DNA of 64,000 nucleotides from Thermoplasmata archaeon. Its GTDB lineage: Archaea > Thermoplasmatota > Thermoplasmata > RBG-16-68-12 > SOIM01. Made by a program: the position numbers and the translations under genes. The stretch covers positions 186,001 to 250,000 of the forward strand of contig JAGLME010000015.1 in NCBI GenBank assembly GCA_023140195.1, in the 5' to 3' direction. This document shows, one piece after another, positions 17,767 to 26,322 of the stretch (the stretch's first letter is position 1; every line of letters begins with the position of its first letter). A model generated the notes under the pieces. That model ran no database searches. It saw only the letters and a program-made list of their open reading frames with translations, and was not told where the DNA came from.

Positions 17767-18255
17767 ATGGATACCTCTGAGAAAGCGATATACCCTGGGT
17801 ATCTAGTGGTTTACCCTCGACCTGCGTTTTTCCGAAATTCGGAAGAACAAAGAATATATACGAGTTGTTGGCGAAGAGGGGTGTTGGAGAAGCTCGAGGC
17901 CATCCCGTTCTTGTCGCAGAGACACCGTTCCCTCAGAGGATTTGATGTGAGAGCCATACGTCTCTCAACATCAGTCTTCGATTCGGATCCTTGTCGCCAA
18001 GTGCCGGGTCTAGCAGCTCAAGATCCATCAGGATTTGACAACTCTCACCCACTTCTACTTAAATACTGGAGGCCCACGTTTTTCCGAAAAGCGGAATAAT
18101 TTGTGTTCAAATAGATCGTTCGATGTAGAGGGAACCAGTGGCAAATGAACCTGCTGACGGTCTCGTGGAGGCACTAGATGGGCCATTTGTGACGCCACCT
18201 GGGGCGTTGTGTAGTACCAATGGAACCTTCAAAGGAAGGAGGGGGTGAAAGAAGA
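17767..18255 (+). promoter_or_regulatory. Long spacer with two TATA boxes and two TTCCG-N5-CGGAA dyads
   Basis: No convincing gene in these 489 bp. TTCCGAAATTCGGAA (17830-17844) sits just upstream of a TATA box (TATATA 17855-17860, predicted start ~17882). A second dyad, TTCCG-AAAAG-CGGAA (18082-18096), overlaps the predicted start (~18087) of a second TATA (TTAAATA 18059-18065). The first transcript would contain an open frame of about 73 codons from a GTG at 17881 to 18099, or could be an RNA; I cannot decide. The second gives a ~170-nt leader to the secreted protein gene at 18256, with a small hairpin near 18192. Confidence 0.5.
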
Positions 18256-18708
18256 ATGAAATCGAGAATAGCTATTCTTTCCTGCCTTGCTGTAGCTGCC
18301 ATGATGATCCTGCCGACTGTATCCGCTGGCGATATGGATATACACGCGTCGACTGACAAGTCGTCCTACCAGGTGGGTGAAGAGGTCCAGATGGCTGTCG
18401 ACTGGATTGTCACTGACCCAAACGACTTCGACCACGACGAATGCCATGTCCTAATGGACATCTCATACGGCCATACGCATTGGTATTTCCAGGGTCATTA
18501 TGATGTTCCCGAAGAGGAGGCAACCGGCGCAGTTCCTGTCTGGTGTGGGGGCGCGGATGGCTTTGCGAATTACTGGTGGGACACCACAACAAAAAATCCA
18601 GGATCTTACCAAGTCAAGATTACAGTAACGGCGACGGACGACAGCCAGAGCCCACCGAATAATCAGATCATCAAAGATGACACCGCCTATTTCACGCTCA
18701 CCACCTGA
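18256..18708 (+). CDS. Small secreted beta-sandwich protein
   Basis: 150 aa from the ATG at 18256, which has a strong GGAGGGGGTGA Shine-Dalgarno region. The signal peptide KSRIAILSCLAVAAMMILPTVSA has a predicted cleavage after about residue 24. The mature part reads like an Ig/bacterial intermolecular domain (DIHASTDKSSYQVGEEVQMAVDWIV...PGSYQVKITVTATDDS), with two cysteines that could pair. No membrane anchor, so probably released or surface-associated. Function unknown. Its promoter carries the dyad described for the spacer upstream. Confidence 0.7.
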   Translation: MKSRIAILSCLAVAAMMILPTVSAGDMDIHASTDKSSYQVGEEVQMAVDWIVTDPNDFDHDECHVLMDISYGHTHWYFQGHYDVPEEEATGAVPVWCGGADGFANYWWDTTTKNPGSYQVKITVTATDDSQSPPNNQIIKDDTAYFTLTT

Positions 18709-18815
18709 TGCATCGAAACCGACTCGAAGTCATGAGCCACCAACCTTTTCTCTCTTTTCTTGATACATGAGGAGTCATCGACCGAAAGTACTTAGCGACG
18801 GAGGAAGATGTGAAT

Positions 18816-21800
18816 ATGGGATGTGAGGGAATGGAAGTTAAGATAAGGAGTCTAATCGTTGTCGTCATTGTACTTACTAGCACTTTCTATCTGGCTTTAG
18901 TAATCCTACCAGTAAATGTGATGGCCACCACTCGCTACGTGGGCGGAACCGGTCCCGGGAACTACTCGAAGATACAACTCGCAATTGATGCTTCAAGTTC
19001 TGGCGATACGGTCTATGTCTACAGCGGGACGTATAACGAGGATGTCTCTATCGCAAGACAACTGACCCTGATCGGGGAGAATGCAAACACAACAATAATC
19101 CACGGATCTGGATCGGGGGATACTGTTCTTGTCATTGCTGATGGTGTGAGGATTACAGGGTTCACAGCAGAGAACGGCGGGACAGGGATTAGGCTCTTCT
19201 TTGTCCAGAACTGCTACATCGCCAACAGTATCGTTACGAACAATCTCTATGGAATCTCTGTTTGGCAATCCAGCTTCAACACGGTCCAGAACAACACCGT
19301 TTCGAACGATGAAAGGAGCGGCATCTATGTTTGGCTATCCAGCTTCAACACCATCCAGAACAACACCGCTTCCAGCAGTTGGAGAGGCATCCATGTGCGG
19401 CAGTCATCCGATAATTGGATCGCCAACAACACAGTCTCAAACAACACTGCCGGTATCTACCTGGAACGAGCCCATAACAACACCATCGCCAACAACACAA
19501 TCACCAACAATAGTGACGGAATAATCCTCTTCAATTCCAGTTACGCCGTCCTGGCCAATAATTTGATGACGGGGGGTGGAGTGTTTTTGTACGGCGGATC
19601 CATTGGATTCTGGAACAATCACTCTATCGACACATCCAACACGCTCAACGGCAAACCTGTCCACTACTGGAAGAATGTCACTGGAGGGTCGATCCCATTG
19701 GGTGCAGGACAGGTGATACTTGTCAATTCCAGCAACATAGTCATCAACAACCAGGATGTCAGCAATGGTTCTGTAGGAATCGCAGTCACATTTTCTTCAC
19801 ATGTAACGATCACAAACAGCGTATCATCATGGAACTATCATGATGGCATCTACATCTACAGCTCCGATAACATCACGATAGCCGACAACAACATGTCAAA
19901 CAATGGAAACGACGGCATCTTCATGGGCCACTCCATTACAAATGCTTTGACGAACAACATAGCTTCTTCAAATGGCATAAATGGCATACACTTGTTTGCA
20001 AGTGACTTAAGCACCATAACCAAGAACGGCATTTTTCTGAATGGCCCACCCAGTCCTCCCGGCCGCGTCGAGCATTGTGCCATCCACCTGAGCTATTCCA
20101 ATCACAGTGTGATCACTGAGAACTCTGTCCTCTCCAACTTGGATTGTGCTTTTTCACTAGTTGACTCCGACTTCAACAACGTCCACAATAACAACTTCTC
20201 GAACAACAAATTTGAGGATAATGGGATTGGTGTGGTCTTTGGTGGCGCCGATGGCAACAGATTCACCAACAACACCATTCACGGCAATGTAGGTGCGGCC
20301 ATCTCTGTGGGAGCATCCTCACACAATGTATTTGCTCTCAACACGATAGGACTTCATAGGTTCGGCATGATCTTTAGCGGATCCCAAGACAATACAATCG
20401 TCGGCAACCACGTTTCATCCAAGTACGATAATTCCCGCCTTGGCGGCATCACCATCTCGGCTTCAACCAGCCACGTATTGTCAGACAACGTGATGGTTGG
20501 TGATGGGCTCATCGTTGAAGGTGGGTTCTTTGGTAGTGGTGGCAGTCTACCGCAATGGAACACCCATGTCATCGACACATCCAACACCGTCAATGGAAGA
20601 CCAGTCTACTATTGGAAGAACGTTACTGGAGGCACGGTGCCTCTTGGAGCGAGTGAGGTTATACTCGCCAACTGCACTGGCGTCATCGTGCAGAATCAGA
20701 ACTTGGACACTGGCACTGCAGGAATCGAACTTGGTTTCTCGTCGAACAACACTGTGTCCAGCAACACGGTGAAGGGCAGTAAGAGGGGAATCTATCTATA
20801 CAGCTCTGACGACAATGTAGTCGCTGGCAACACTGTCACTCTTGCCAACGCGCGTGGCATTTATATCCAACGATCGAACCGCAACACCATCTCCGGCAAC
20901 GATTTGTGGGGCAATAAATTCGGTATCGCTTTCGCCAACTCAGACAATAGCTCCGTCACTGACAATAACGTCTGGGACAACACTAAGGTGGGCATCTCAA
21001 TATCCCACTCGGGCGACTTCGTGTTTGGTTCCTACTACGGTTCCTTCAACAACACTATAATCAACAACACTGTCTTCAACAACGGAAAAGGCATCAGCAT
21101 TTATGGATCATCCAACAACACTGTCGCCTATAACAGTGTTGTCAACAGCGCGAATGGCCTGAGCATAGAATTTTTCGGCCCGGGTGGCGTGCCCGTTGAG
21201 TATTCCAGGAACAACAAGATACATCACAACAACGTTATTGACAACGCAGAACAAGCATACGACAACCAAGGCTTCAATCAATGGGACGATGGCTATCCTT
21301 CTGGTGGAAACTATTGGGGTGACTACGCTGGTGTTGATGTGTTCAGTGGTCCGAACCAAGACATCCCGGGAAGCGACTGGATAGGAGACACTCCCTACAT
21401 TATAGATTTCGACAGCCAGGACAGATACCCGCTCGTGAATCCTGTGGGAACATATCCTCCATCAGCACCCTTGAACTTATCAGCAACCGCAGGAGACCAA
21501 CAGATAACCCTAACCTGGAACACTCCCTCTTTCGACGGTGGTCTTCCGATCACGAACTACCGAATATATCGAGGAACCACATCAGGCGGGGAGATCTTCT
21601 ACGCTCAGATCGGCATTGCGCTTACATTTCCCGACTTCGGCCTTACGAACGGACAGATGTACTGTTACAGAGTCTCTGCACTGAACGGAGTGGGAGAAGG
21701 GCCCATGTCGAATGAAGTGTGTGCGACACCGACGACCACACCAGGAGCCCCAGTGATACTGCAAGCAGATTTGAGTGGCAATGGCCTGGAGAACGTCACA

Positions 21801-22538
21801 ATCACATGGGATCTCTCTTCTGATGATGGAGCTGGCCAGGATTCCGTTGTAAGGTATTCGATCAACAGGGGCACAACTTTCGATGTCAATGCAGTGGGAT
21901 ATCAGCCAGTTGCTACTGTTCCCAGTGGAACTATCCAATACAATGACAATATGACCGGGGAGGGCGACCCGAACAACTACTTCTACAGGATATGTGCGGT
22001 GGATCTCAACAATCTGACCAACTGCTCTGCGAACCAGGCCGGGAAGTTCACGCTTTCCCTAATGAATGGGCCCAATCTCGTGTCAATCCCGCTGATGCAA
22101 TCTGATGAGAACATCGAGACCGTCCTCCAAACGGTGAAATGGGACAAGGCCTGGACATACAACTCATCGGACCAGAAATGGAAGTCACATATGATATTCA
22201 AACCATACAAAGGAGAACTCGAAGAAGTGAACACGAGCATGGGCGTCTGGATCAATGTCATGCAACCTTCCAACCTGACCTTCGCGGGGATTGTGCCATC
22301 CAGCACACCTATCTATCTCCATGCAGGATGGAATCTCGTGGGCTTTCCCTCATTCAATGGGACCTACGCAGTCTCTGACTTGAACGCGGCTGTAGGGGTG
22401 GAGATAACGGAGGGGTTTGAAGCTTTGACGCCACCGTACTTCCTCAGAGCGCTAGCAGATGGAGAGATCCTGCAGACTGGATTCGGTTATTGGATTAGAA
22501 CGTTGACCAACGGTCTGTGGACAGTAATCAACTCCTAG
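18816..22538 (+). CDS. Large secreted parallel beta-helix (NosD-like) surface protein with FnIII and shared C-terminal module
   Basis: About 1240 aa. N-terminal hydrophobic signal (SLIVVVIVLTSTFYLALVILPVNVMA), then ~800 residues of right-handed beta-helix built from NxTxxNNT-type turns with very many Asn-X-Ser/Thr sites. A ~60-residue segment, IDTSNTLNGKPVHYWKNVTGG, is repeated internally (IDTSNTVNGRPVYYWKNVTGG). Near residue 890 a fibronectin type III domain (PSAPLNLSATAGDQQITLTW) follows, then a ~260-residue C-terminal module also found in the protein at 43502 (ends ...GYWIRTLTNGLWTVINS). No C-terminal membrane helix. Start ambiguous: GTG 18810 or ATG 18816 after GGAGGA. Probably a glycosylated cell-surface protein binding polysaccharide; substrate unknown. 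Confidence 0.8.
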   Translation: MGCEGMEVKIRSLIVVVIVLTSTFYLALVILPVNVMATTRYVGGTGPGNYSKIQLAIDASSSGDTVYVYSGTYNEDVSIARQLTLIGENANTTIIHGSGSGDTVLVIADGVRITGFTAENGGTGIRLFFVQNCYIANSIVTNNLYGISVWQSSFNTVQNNTVSNDERSGIYVWLSSFNTIQNNTASSSWRGIHVRQSSDNWIANNTVSNNTAGIYLERAHNNTIANNTITNNSDGIILFNSSYAVLANNLMTGGGVFLYGGSIGFWNNHSIDTSNTLNGKPVHYWKNVTGGSIPLGAGQVILVNSSNIVINNQDVSNGSVGIAVTFSSHVTITNSVSSWNYHDGIYIYSSDNITIADNNMSNNGNDGIFMGHSITNALTNNIASSNGINGIHLFASDLSTITKNGIFLNGPPSPPGRVEHCAIHLSYSNHSVITENSVLSNLDCAFSLVDSDFNNVHNNNFSNNKFEDNGIGVVFGGADGNRFTNNTIHGNVGAAISVGASSHNVFALNTIGLHRFGMIFSGSQDNTIVGNHVSSKYDNSRLGGITISASTSHVLSDNVMVGDGLIVEGGFFGSGGSLPQWNTHVIDTSNTVNGRPVYYWKNVTGGTVPLGASEVILANCTGVIVQNQNLDTGTAGIELGFSSNNTVSSNTVKGSKRGIYLYSSDDNVVAGNTVTLANARGIYIQRSNRNTISGNDLWGNKFGIAFANSDNSSVTDNNVWDNTKVGISISHSGDFVFGSYYGSFNNTIINNTVFNNGKGISIYGSSNNTVAYNSVVNSANGLSIEFFGPGGVPVEYSRNNKIHHNNVIDNAEQAYDNQGFNQWDDGYPSGGNYWGDYAGVDVFSGPNQDIPGSDWIGDTPYIIDFDSQDRYPLVNPVGTYPPSAPLNLSATAGDQQITLTWNTPSFDGGLPITNYRIYRGTTSGGEIFYAQIGIALTFPDFGLTNGQMYCYRVSALNGVGEGPMSNEVCATPTTTPGAPVILQADLSGNGLENVTITWDLSSDDGAGQDSVVRYSINRGTTFDVNAVGYQPVATVPSGTIQYNDNMTGEGDPNNYFYRICAVDLNNLTNCSANQAGKFTLSLMNGPNLVSIPLMQSDENIETVLQTVKWDKAWTYNSSDQKWKSHMIFKPYKGELEEVNTSMGVWINVMQPSNLTFAGIVPSSTPIYLHAGWNLVGFPSFNGTYAVSDLNAAVGVEITEGFEALTPPYFLRALADGEILQTGFGYWIRTLTNGLWTVINS

Positions 22539-22579
22539 ACCTGAGAAATCATTATCTACTCAGCGACGTATTCAAAGTC

Positions 22580-22661
22580 GCTTATCTAAGCATCCCTCCA
22601 CAACGAGGCCGTTCAGCTTCTTTTCTTTCTGAACGGCCAACTTTTTTTCTTACTGTTTGAT
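22580..22661 (+). repeat. Copy 2 of the 82-nt repeat; terminator or second small-RNA copy
   Basis: Identical over all 82 nt to 15771-15852. The 10-bp stem (22607-22616 and 22629-22638) followed by TTTTTTT (22642-22648) lies about 70 nt after the stop of the beta-helix gene and would serve as its terminator. A weak TATA-like CATTATCTA lies ~25 bp before the repeat, so independent transcription is possible but less convincing than for copy 1. Downstream similarity falls to ~70% over ~30 nt and then ends. Confidence 0.65.
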
Positions 22662-22720
22662 GAATACATGGCTCTCGCTCGTTCATTTGCTTCAACACAA
22701 TTCAGAGAGCGCTTTCAGGC

Positions 22721-22900
22721 TTAGTCCGAAAGGAGATTCCCTGATTGGGCCCAATTGTCTGGTGAGAGATCCTCGAAGATTATTGTGATTTTGTCAGGAG
22801 GAGCCTTCGCAATTCTGACAATATCATCCGTGATCGCTTTCGCAAGCTCTCTTTTGACATCCTCTGTCCTTGGGAACATGGTCACTCTGACAACAGGCAT
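22721..22900 (-). CDS. 4-oxalocrotonate tautomerase family protein
   Basis: 59 aa. Starts MPVVRVTMFP: after Met removal the N-terminal Pro1 is the catalytic base of the family. REELAKAIT-like helix (VKRELAKAITDDIVRI) and the strand KITIIFEDLSPDNWAQSG complete the small beta-alpha-beta unit. A Shine-Dalgarno AGGAGTGA lies 5 nt upstream, and a TATA-like GAAATAAACC about 45 bp upstream on the minus strand. Substrate unknown; homologues act on dienols or haloacrylates. It is convergent with the beta-helix gene and separated from it by the repeat. Confidence 0.82.
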   Translation of the reverse strand: MPVVRVTMFPRTEDVKRELAKAITDDIVRIAKAPPDKITIIFEDLSPDNWAQSGNLLSD

Positions 22901-23075
22901 TTAGGTCACTCCTTGTATGAGGGCGGTATTCGGCGCGGTTTATTTCAAAGTGTCGAAGACACATCGCCCGGCAGTCGCGGCACTTCGGTTGAACCACATT
23001 CACCTCCGATCATAGTGTAATTCCACTACCATTTCCAGTCTGAGCCAGTCCTCTTGGCGTGGTGTCGAAGAAAGG

Positions 23076-23168
23076 TTTAAATAGATTCTTCTCTAATATG
23101 TTAACCGGGTGTTTGAATGGGCAATCTCCCCCCTCCTAGAAGATTTCCCCGTTCAACACCACTTTTTT
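23076..23168 (+). ncRNA. Candidate small RNA: hairpin with C-rich loop, promoter and oligo-T end
   Basis: BRE/TATA GAAGAAAGGTTTAAATAG (TATA 23076-23083) predicts a start near 23104. From 23108 a long imperfect hairpin forms: GGTGTTTGAA/TTCAACACC (23108-23117 with 23152-23160, one bulge), then GGG/CCC and AATCT/AGATT. The 13-nt loop CCCCCCTCCTAGA (23128-23140) tops it, and ACTTTTTT follows directly (23161-23168). The ~60-nt RNA would present CCCUCC, able to pair with Shine-Dalgarno sequences, like the RNA at 15771. purD has its own TATA further on, so this is not simply its leader. No open frame fits. Confidence 0.55.
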
Positions 23169-23258
23169 CTCACTCTACTGGCGATTCTCTGCCGATTGCA
23201 AACCAAGAAGAGACCAAAATCTATAATTCTCCCAACGGATATTAGGCATAGTGATACC

Positions 23259-24590
23259 ATGAAGGTTTTGAGCGTGGGAGGAGGAGCAAGAGAGCATTCG
23301 GTCGTCGAGGCTCTCAAGAGAAGCAATGCTGAGATATTCTCGGTCATGAAGAACAAGAATCCCGGTATCGCAAGCGCTTCCGTCGAGTTCGTACTCATGG
23401 ACGAATGCCTAGTTGAGCAGGTTGCCGACTGGGCGGTCTCCAAGGGAGTGGATATCGCGGTCATCGGGCCCGAGGGCCCACTGGGAGAAGGTCTCGTGGA
23501 TGTTCTGGAATCCAGGGGGATTCCGTGCGTCGGTCCCTCAAGGGCTGCATCCCAGATCGAGATATCCAAAGAGTATGCCAGGGACCTCATGAAGAGGAAC
23601 AACATACCTGGCTACATTGAGCACCGGGTGTTCGACAACATCGATGACGTCATGCCGTTCCTGGAGGAGTTCGGGAAGGACGTGGTGGTGAAGCCCATCG
23701 GACTCACTGGAGGCAAAGGTGTCAAGATCATGGGAGAGCATCTGCACAGCCTCGATGACGTTGTGGAATACTGCAGGGAAGTACTGGAGAACAAGATTGG
23801 CGGTGAGGCCAGGGTGCTCATAGAAGAGAAATGCGTAGGTGAGGAGTTCACACTTCAGGCGTTCTGCGATGGCAAGACGCTATCCCCGATGCCAGCTGTC
23901 CAGGACCATAAGAGGGCCTATGAGGGCGATGAGGGACCCAACACAGGTGGAATGGGCTCCTATTCAGAGTCAGGCGGTCTGCTTCCGTTTCTTTCCAGGG
24001 CCGAGTATGACGAGGCTGTCGGGATAATGCAGAGGACCATCGATTCGATGAGGGAGGAGGGCACTCCATACAAAGGGATCCTCTACGGCCAGTTCATGTT
24101 GACGGCTGACGGGATGAAGTTGATCGAATACAATGCCAGGTTCGGTGACCCCGAGTCGATGAACGTGCTTCCGATACTCCAGGACGATTTCCTGGCCATC
24201 TGCCAGGACATTGTCAACGGCAGCCTGAGCGCGGCGGTCCGTTTCGATAACAAGGCGACCGTCGTCAAGTACGTGGTCCCGATCGGTTACGGCATCGAGT
24301 CACGGTCGGGCGAGAAGGTGCATCTGGACGAATCATCGATCAAGAACACGGGTGCGGAGCTCTATTATGCATCGGTCAACGAAGAGGGCGGACAGATATA
24401 CACGACCACATCCAGATCGCTCGGGATCGTTGGCATTGCCAGCACCATAACGGACGCTGAGTTCATTTCGGAGGAAGGTCTCAAGTTCGTCGGCGGGAAC
24501 GTTTTCATGAGGCACGATATCGGAAAACCGGACAGCATCAGGAAGAAGGTCGAGAGGATGGAGAACATCAGGGGGAGTCGATCAGCATAG
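23259..24590 (+). CDS. purD: Phosphoribosylamine-glycine ligase
   Basis: 443 aa from the ATG at 23259. ATP-grasp enzyme of purine synthesis (5-phosphoribosylamine + glycine to GAR). MKVLSVGGGAREHSVVEAL is the typical N-terminus. VAVIGPEGPL-type residues (IAVIGPEGPLGEG, ~67-79), VVKPIGLTGGKGVKI (~147-161), IEEKCVGEEFTLQAFCDG and TGGMGSYS are ATP-grasp and substrate motifs, and EYNARFGDPE (~289-298) holds metal ligands. A TATA-like CTATAATTCT at about 23220 predicts a short leader; an upstream extension of the frame overlaps the candidate RNA and is not protein-like. Confidence 0.95.
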   Translation: MKVLSVGGGAREHSVVEALKRSNAEIFSVMKNKNPGIASASVEFVLMDECLVEQVADWAVSKGVDIAVIGPEGPLGEGLVDVLESRGIPCVGPSRAASQIEISKEYARDLMKRNNIPGYIEHRVFDNIDDVMPFLEEFGKDVVVKPIGLTGGKGVKIMGEHLHSLDDVVEYCREVLENKIGGEARVLIEEKCVGEEFTLQAFCDGKTLSPMPAVQDHKRAYEGDEGPNTGGMGSYSESGGLLPFLSRAEYDEAVGIMQRTIDSMREEGTPYKGILYGQFMLTADGMKLIEYNARFGDPESMNVLPILQDDFLAICQDIVNGSLSAAVRFDNKATVVKYVVPIGYGIESRSGEKVHLDESSIKNTGAELYYASVNEEGGQIYTTTSRSLGIVGIASTITDAEFISEEGLKFVGGNVFMRHDIGKPDSIRKKVERMENIRGSRSA

Positions 24591-24595
24591 ATGTA

Positions 24596-25666
24596 TTGGC
24601 GCTCACCAAGGGACTCATTCGTATTCCCAGCGTTTTAGGCGATGAAAGCGAGATCGGTGAGTTCATCTCATCCCAACTTGGCGAGGAAGCGTTCTTCCAG
24701 GAAGTACCTGGGTTTCCCCCCAATGTGGTTGCCGAGAGGATTCATGGGAAGGACTTGCCCACCATCATCCTCAATGGGCATATGGACACAATAAGACCCT
24801 TGGTCGGCTGGGTCGGAGACCCCTTCAAGCCCAGGGTGAAGGGCAACATACTTCGCGGGCTGGGCGCCTCTGACATGAAAGGCGGGCTTGCGGTCATGAT
24901 GAACGTCTTCAAGAAGGTCAGGAACAATCGGATAAATCTCATATTCGTGGGGACCGTTGACGAAGAAGGCGTTTGCACGGGAGCGTACGAGTTCGTCAAG
25001 AAGTGCAAGGGGGATCTCTGCATAGTTGGAGAGCCCTCAGGTGAGAAGTTGGTCCTCGGTGCTCGAGGGAGATACGTTCTCGACATCACTGTCAAGGGAA
25101 AGGCAGCTCACGCGGCGAAGCCAGATCTCGGTATCAACCCCATCGAGGATATGGCAGAAGTCATCCAGGCATTGAGTGAGGTCAGGACCCGGAAACACAG
25201 GTCCATCGGGGCTGGGTCCATCGCTCCACTGGAGATCCAGAGCGGGGAAGGCTCTCTCACCGTTCCCGAGGTCTGCAGAATGCAGGTGGACAGGCACACC
25301 GTTCCCGGGGAGACCCAGAGCATGATCAAGAACGATTTCAGTTCTGTTCTTGACAGGCTCCACATCGAGTCCAAGGTCAGTGTCTCGTTTGCAGAGAGAA
25401 GCACCCCATTCCTCGAACCCTATCTGACGGACAGAAGGAACAAGTATGTTCGCCAGTTCATCCATCTACTCGGTGCCCATTACAGGAGAGAACCGGACAT
25501 TGCCTTCGCCAAGTCCGTTGGGGATTACAACGTGTTCGGATCTCGAATACCCACCATGACTTTCGGACCTTTGGGGAAAGGATCCCACTCCACGGATGAG
25601 AGGCTGGATGTACGTTCTTTGTACAGGTGTGAGAGCTTCCTCACAGGCTTCCTGGAATCGCTATAA
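24596..25666 (+). CDS. M20-family zinc peptidase/deacylase
   Basis: 356 aa from TTG at 24596. ArgE/DapE/LysK/CPG2 family: NGHMDTIRP (His and Asp ligands, residues ~59-67), GASDMKGG (bridging Asp), DEEGVCTGA (catalytic and ligand Glu), GEPSGEKLVLGARG, a dimerisation lid domain (~165-270) and GSHSTDERLDV (last His). Substrate cannot be assigned. The start is odd: coding similarity seems to run upstream through codons for IDVLALTKGL, but no ATG, GTG or TTG occurs before 24596. An ATA overlapping the purD stop (ATAG, 24587) is a possible non-standard start. Close behind purD. Confidence 0.85.
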   Translation: MALTKGLIRIPSVLGDESEIGEFISSQLGEEAFFQEVPGFPPNVVAERIHGKDLPTIILNGHMDTIRPLVGWVGDPFKPRVKGNILRGLGASDMKGGLAVMMNVFKKVRNNRINLIFVGTVDEEGVCTGAYEFVKKCKGDLCIVGEPSGEKLVLGARGRYVLDITVKGKAAHAAKPDLGINPIEDMAEVIQALSEVRTRKHRSIGAGSIAPLEIQSGEGSLTVPEVCRMQVDRHTVPGETQSMIKNDFSSVLDRLHIESKVSVSFAERSTPFLEPYLTDRRNKYVRQFIHLLGAHYRREPDIAFAKSVGDYNVFGSRIPTMTFGPLGKGSHSTDERLDVRSLYRCESFLTGFLESL

Positions 25667-25703
25667 CCCAAAGAACCTTATAAGCATTGAAGAATCAGCC
25701 ATC

Positions 25704-26321
25704 ATGGAGAATCTCGACGAAATCGCAAAGGAAATCGAAGCCGAATTGGACGAGAAGGACGAGGTCCGAGAAGTTGCCCTTAAGTCCTCAAGGGCCATCG
25801 CAAGATTGTCCGGTTCTGCACTCAGACAGATTCTAAAGGGGGAGGACGAATCCGAGAATCTTGAAGCGGCCAGAAATGAGGCTCACAGGCTCACAGGTGT
25901 TCTCTCTGGACATCCAGACATATACTATTCCGGTTTCGTGGAGAACGCTTTCCAGGAACTCACCGAGGTCAACATCCTCATAAGCATTCTGAGGAACGAG
26001 CCTCTCAGGGGGCCCAAGGATATCGGAGTTCACTCGGTCTCATACCTGCTGGGACTGGGGGACGTGGTCGGAGAGCTCAGGAGACTGGCATTGGACTCCC
26101 TCATCGAGGGGGATGTGGAGAACGCGCAGGACTTCTTGAGAAAGATGGAGATGATATACGACACAATCATTCAGTTCGATTACCCCAGCGCGCTCGTGTC
26201 CATCAGGAGGAAACAGGACATCGCCAGGAGCTTGATCGAGAAGACAAGGGGCGAGATCGCGGTAACTTCCAGGGGCAGCGCATTGGAGAAGAAGATAGAT
26301 GATATGGAGAAGAGGCTCTGA
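25704..26321 (+). CDS. Translin family protein
   Basis: 205 aa. All-helical nucleic-acid-binding fold related to eukaryotic translin/TRAX; archaeal members bind RNA or DNA, and some have RNase activity in RNAi-type or tRNA processing complexes. Recognised by ENAFQELTEVNILISILRNE, IGVHSVSYLLGLGDVVGELRR (~113-133), AQDFLRKMEMIYDTIIQFDYPSAL and RRKQDIARSLIEKTRGEIA. A TATA box CTTATAAG is 25-27 bp before the ATG, so the message is leaderless. Convergent with the pair of minus-strand genes next to it. Confidence 0.88.
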   Translation: MENLDEIAKEIEAELDEKDEVREVALKSSRAIARLSGSALRQILKGEDESENLEAARNEAHRLTGVLSGHPDIYYSGFVENAFQELTEVNILISILRNEPLRGPKDIGVHSVSYLLGLGDVVGELRRLALDSLIEGDVENAQDFLRKMEMIYDTIIQFDYPSALVSIRRKQDIARSLIEKTRGEIAVTSRGSALEKKIDDMEKRL

Positions 26322-26322
26322 G

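Noticed and set aside
17881-18099. A 73-codon gene in the spacer before the secreted protein
   Set aside because: A promoter is present, but the frame begins at a bare GTG without a good Shine-Dalgarno, has odd composition and ends inside a regulatory dyad. Kept only as a note in the spacer entry.
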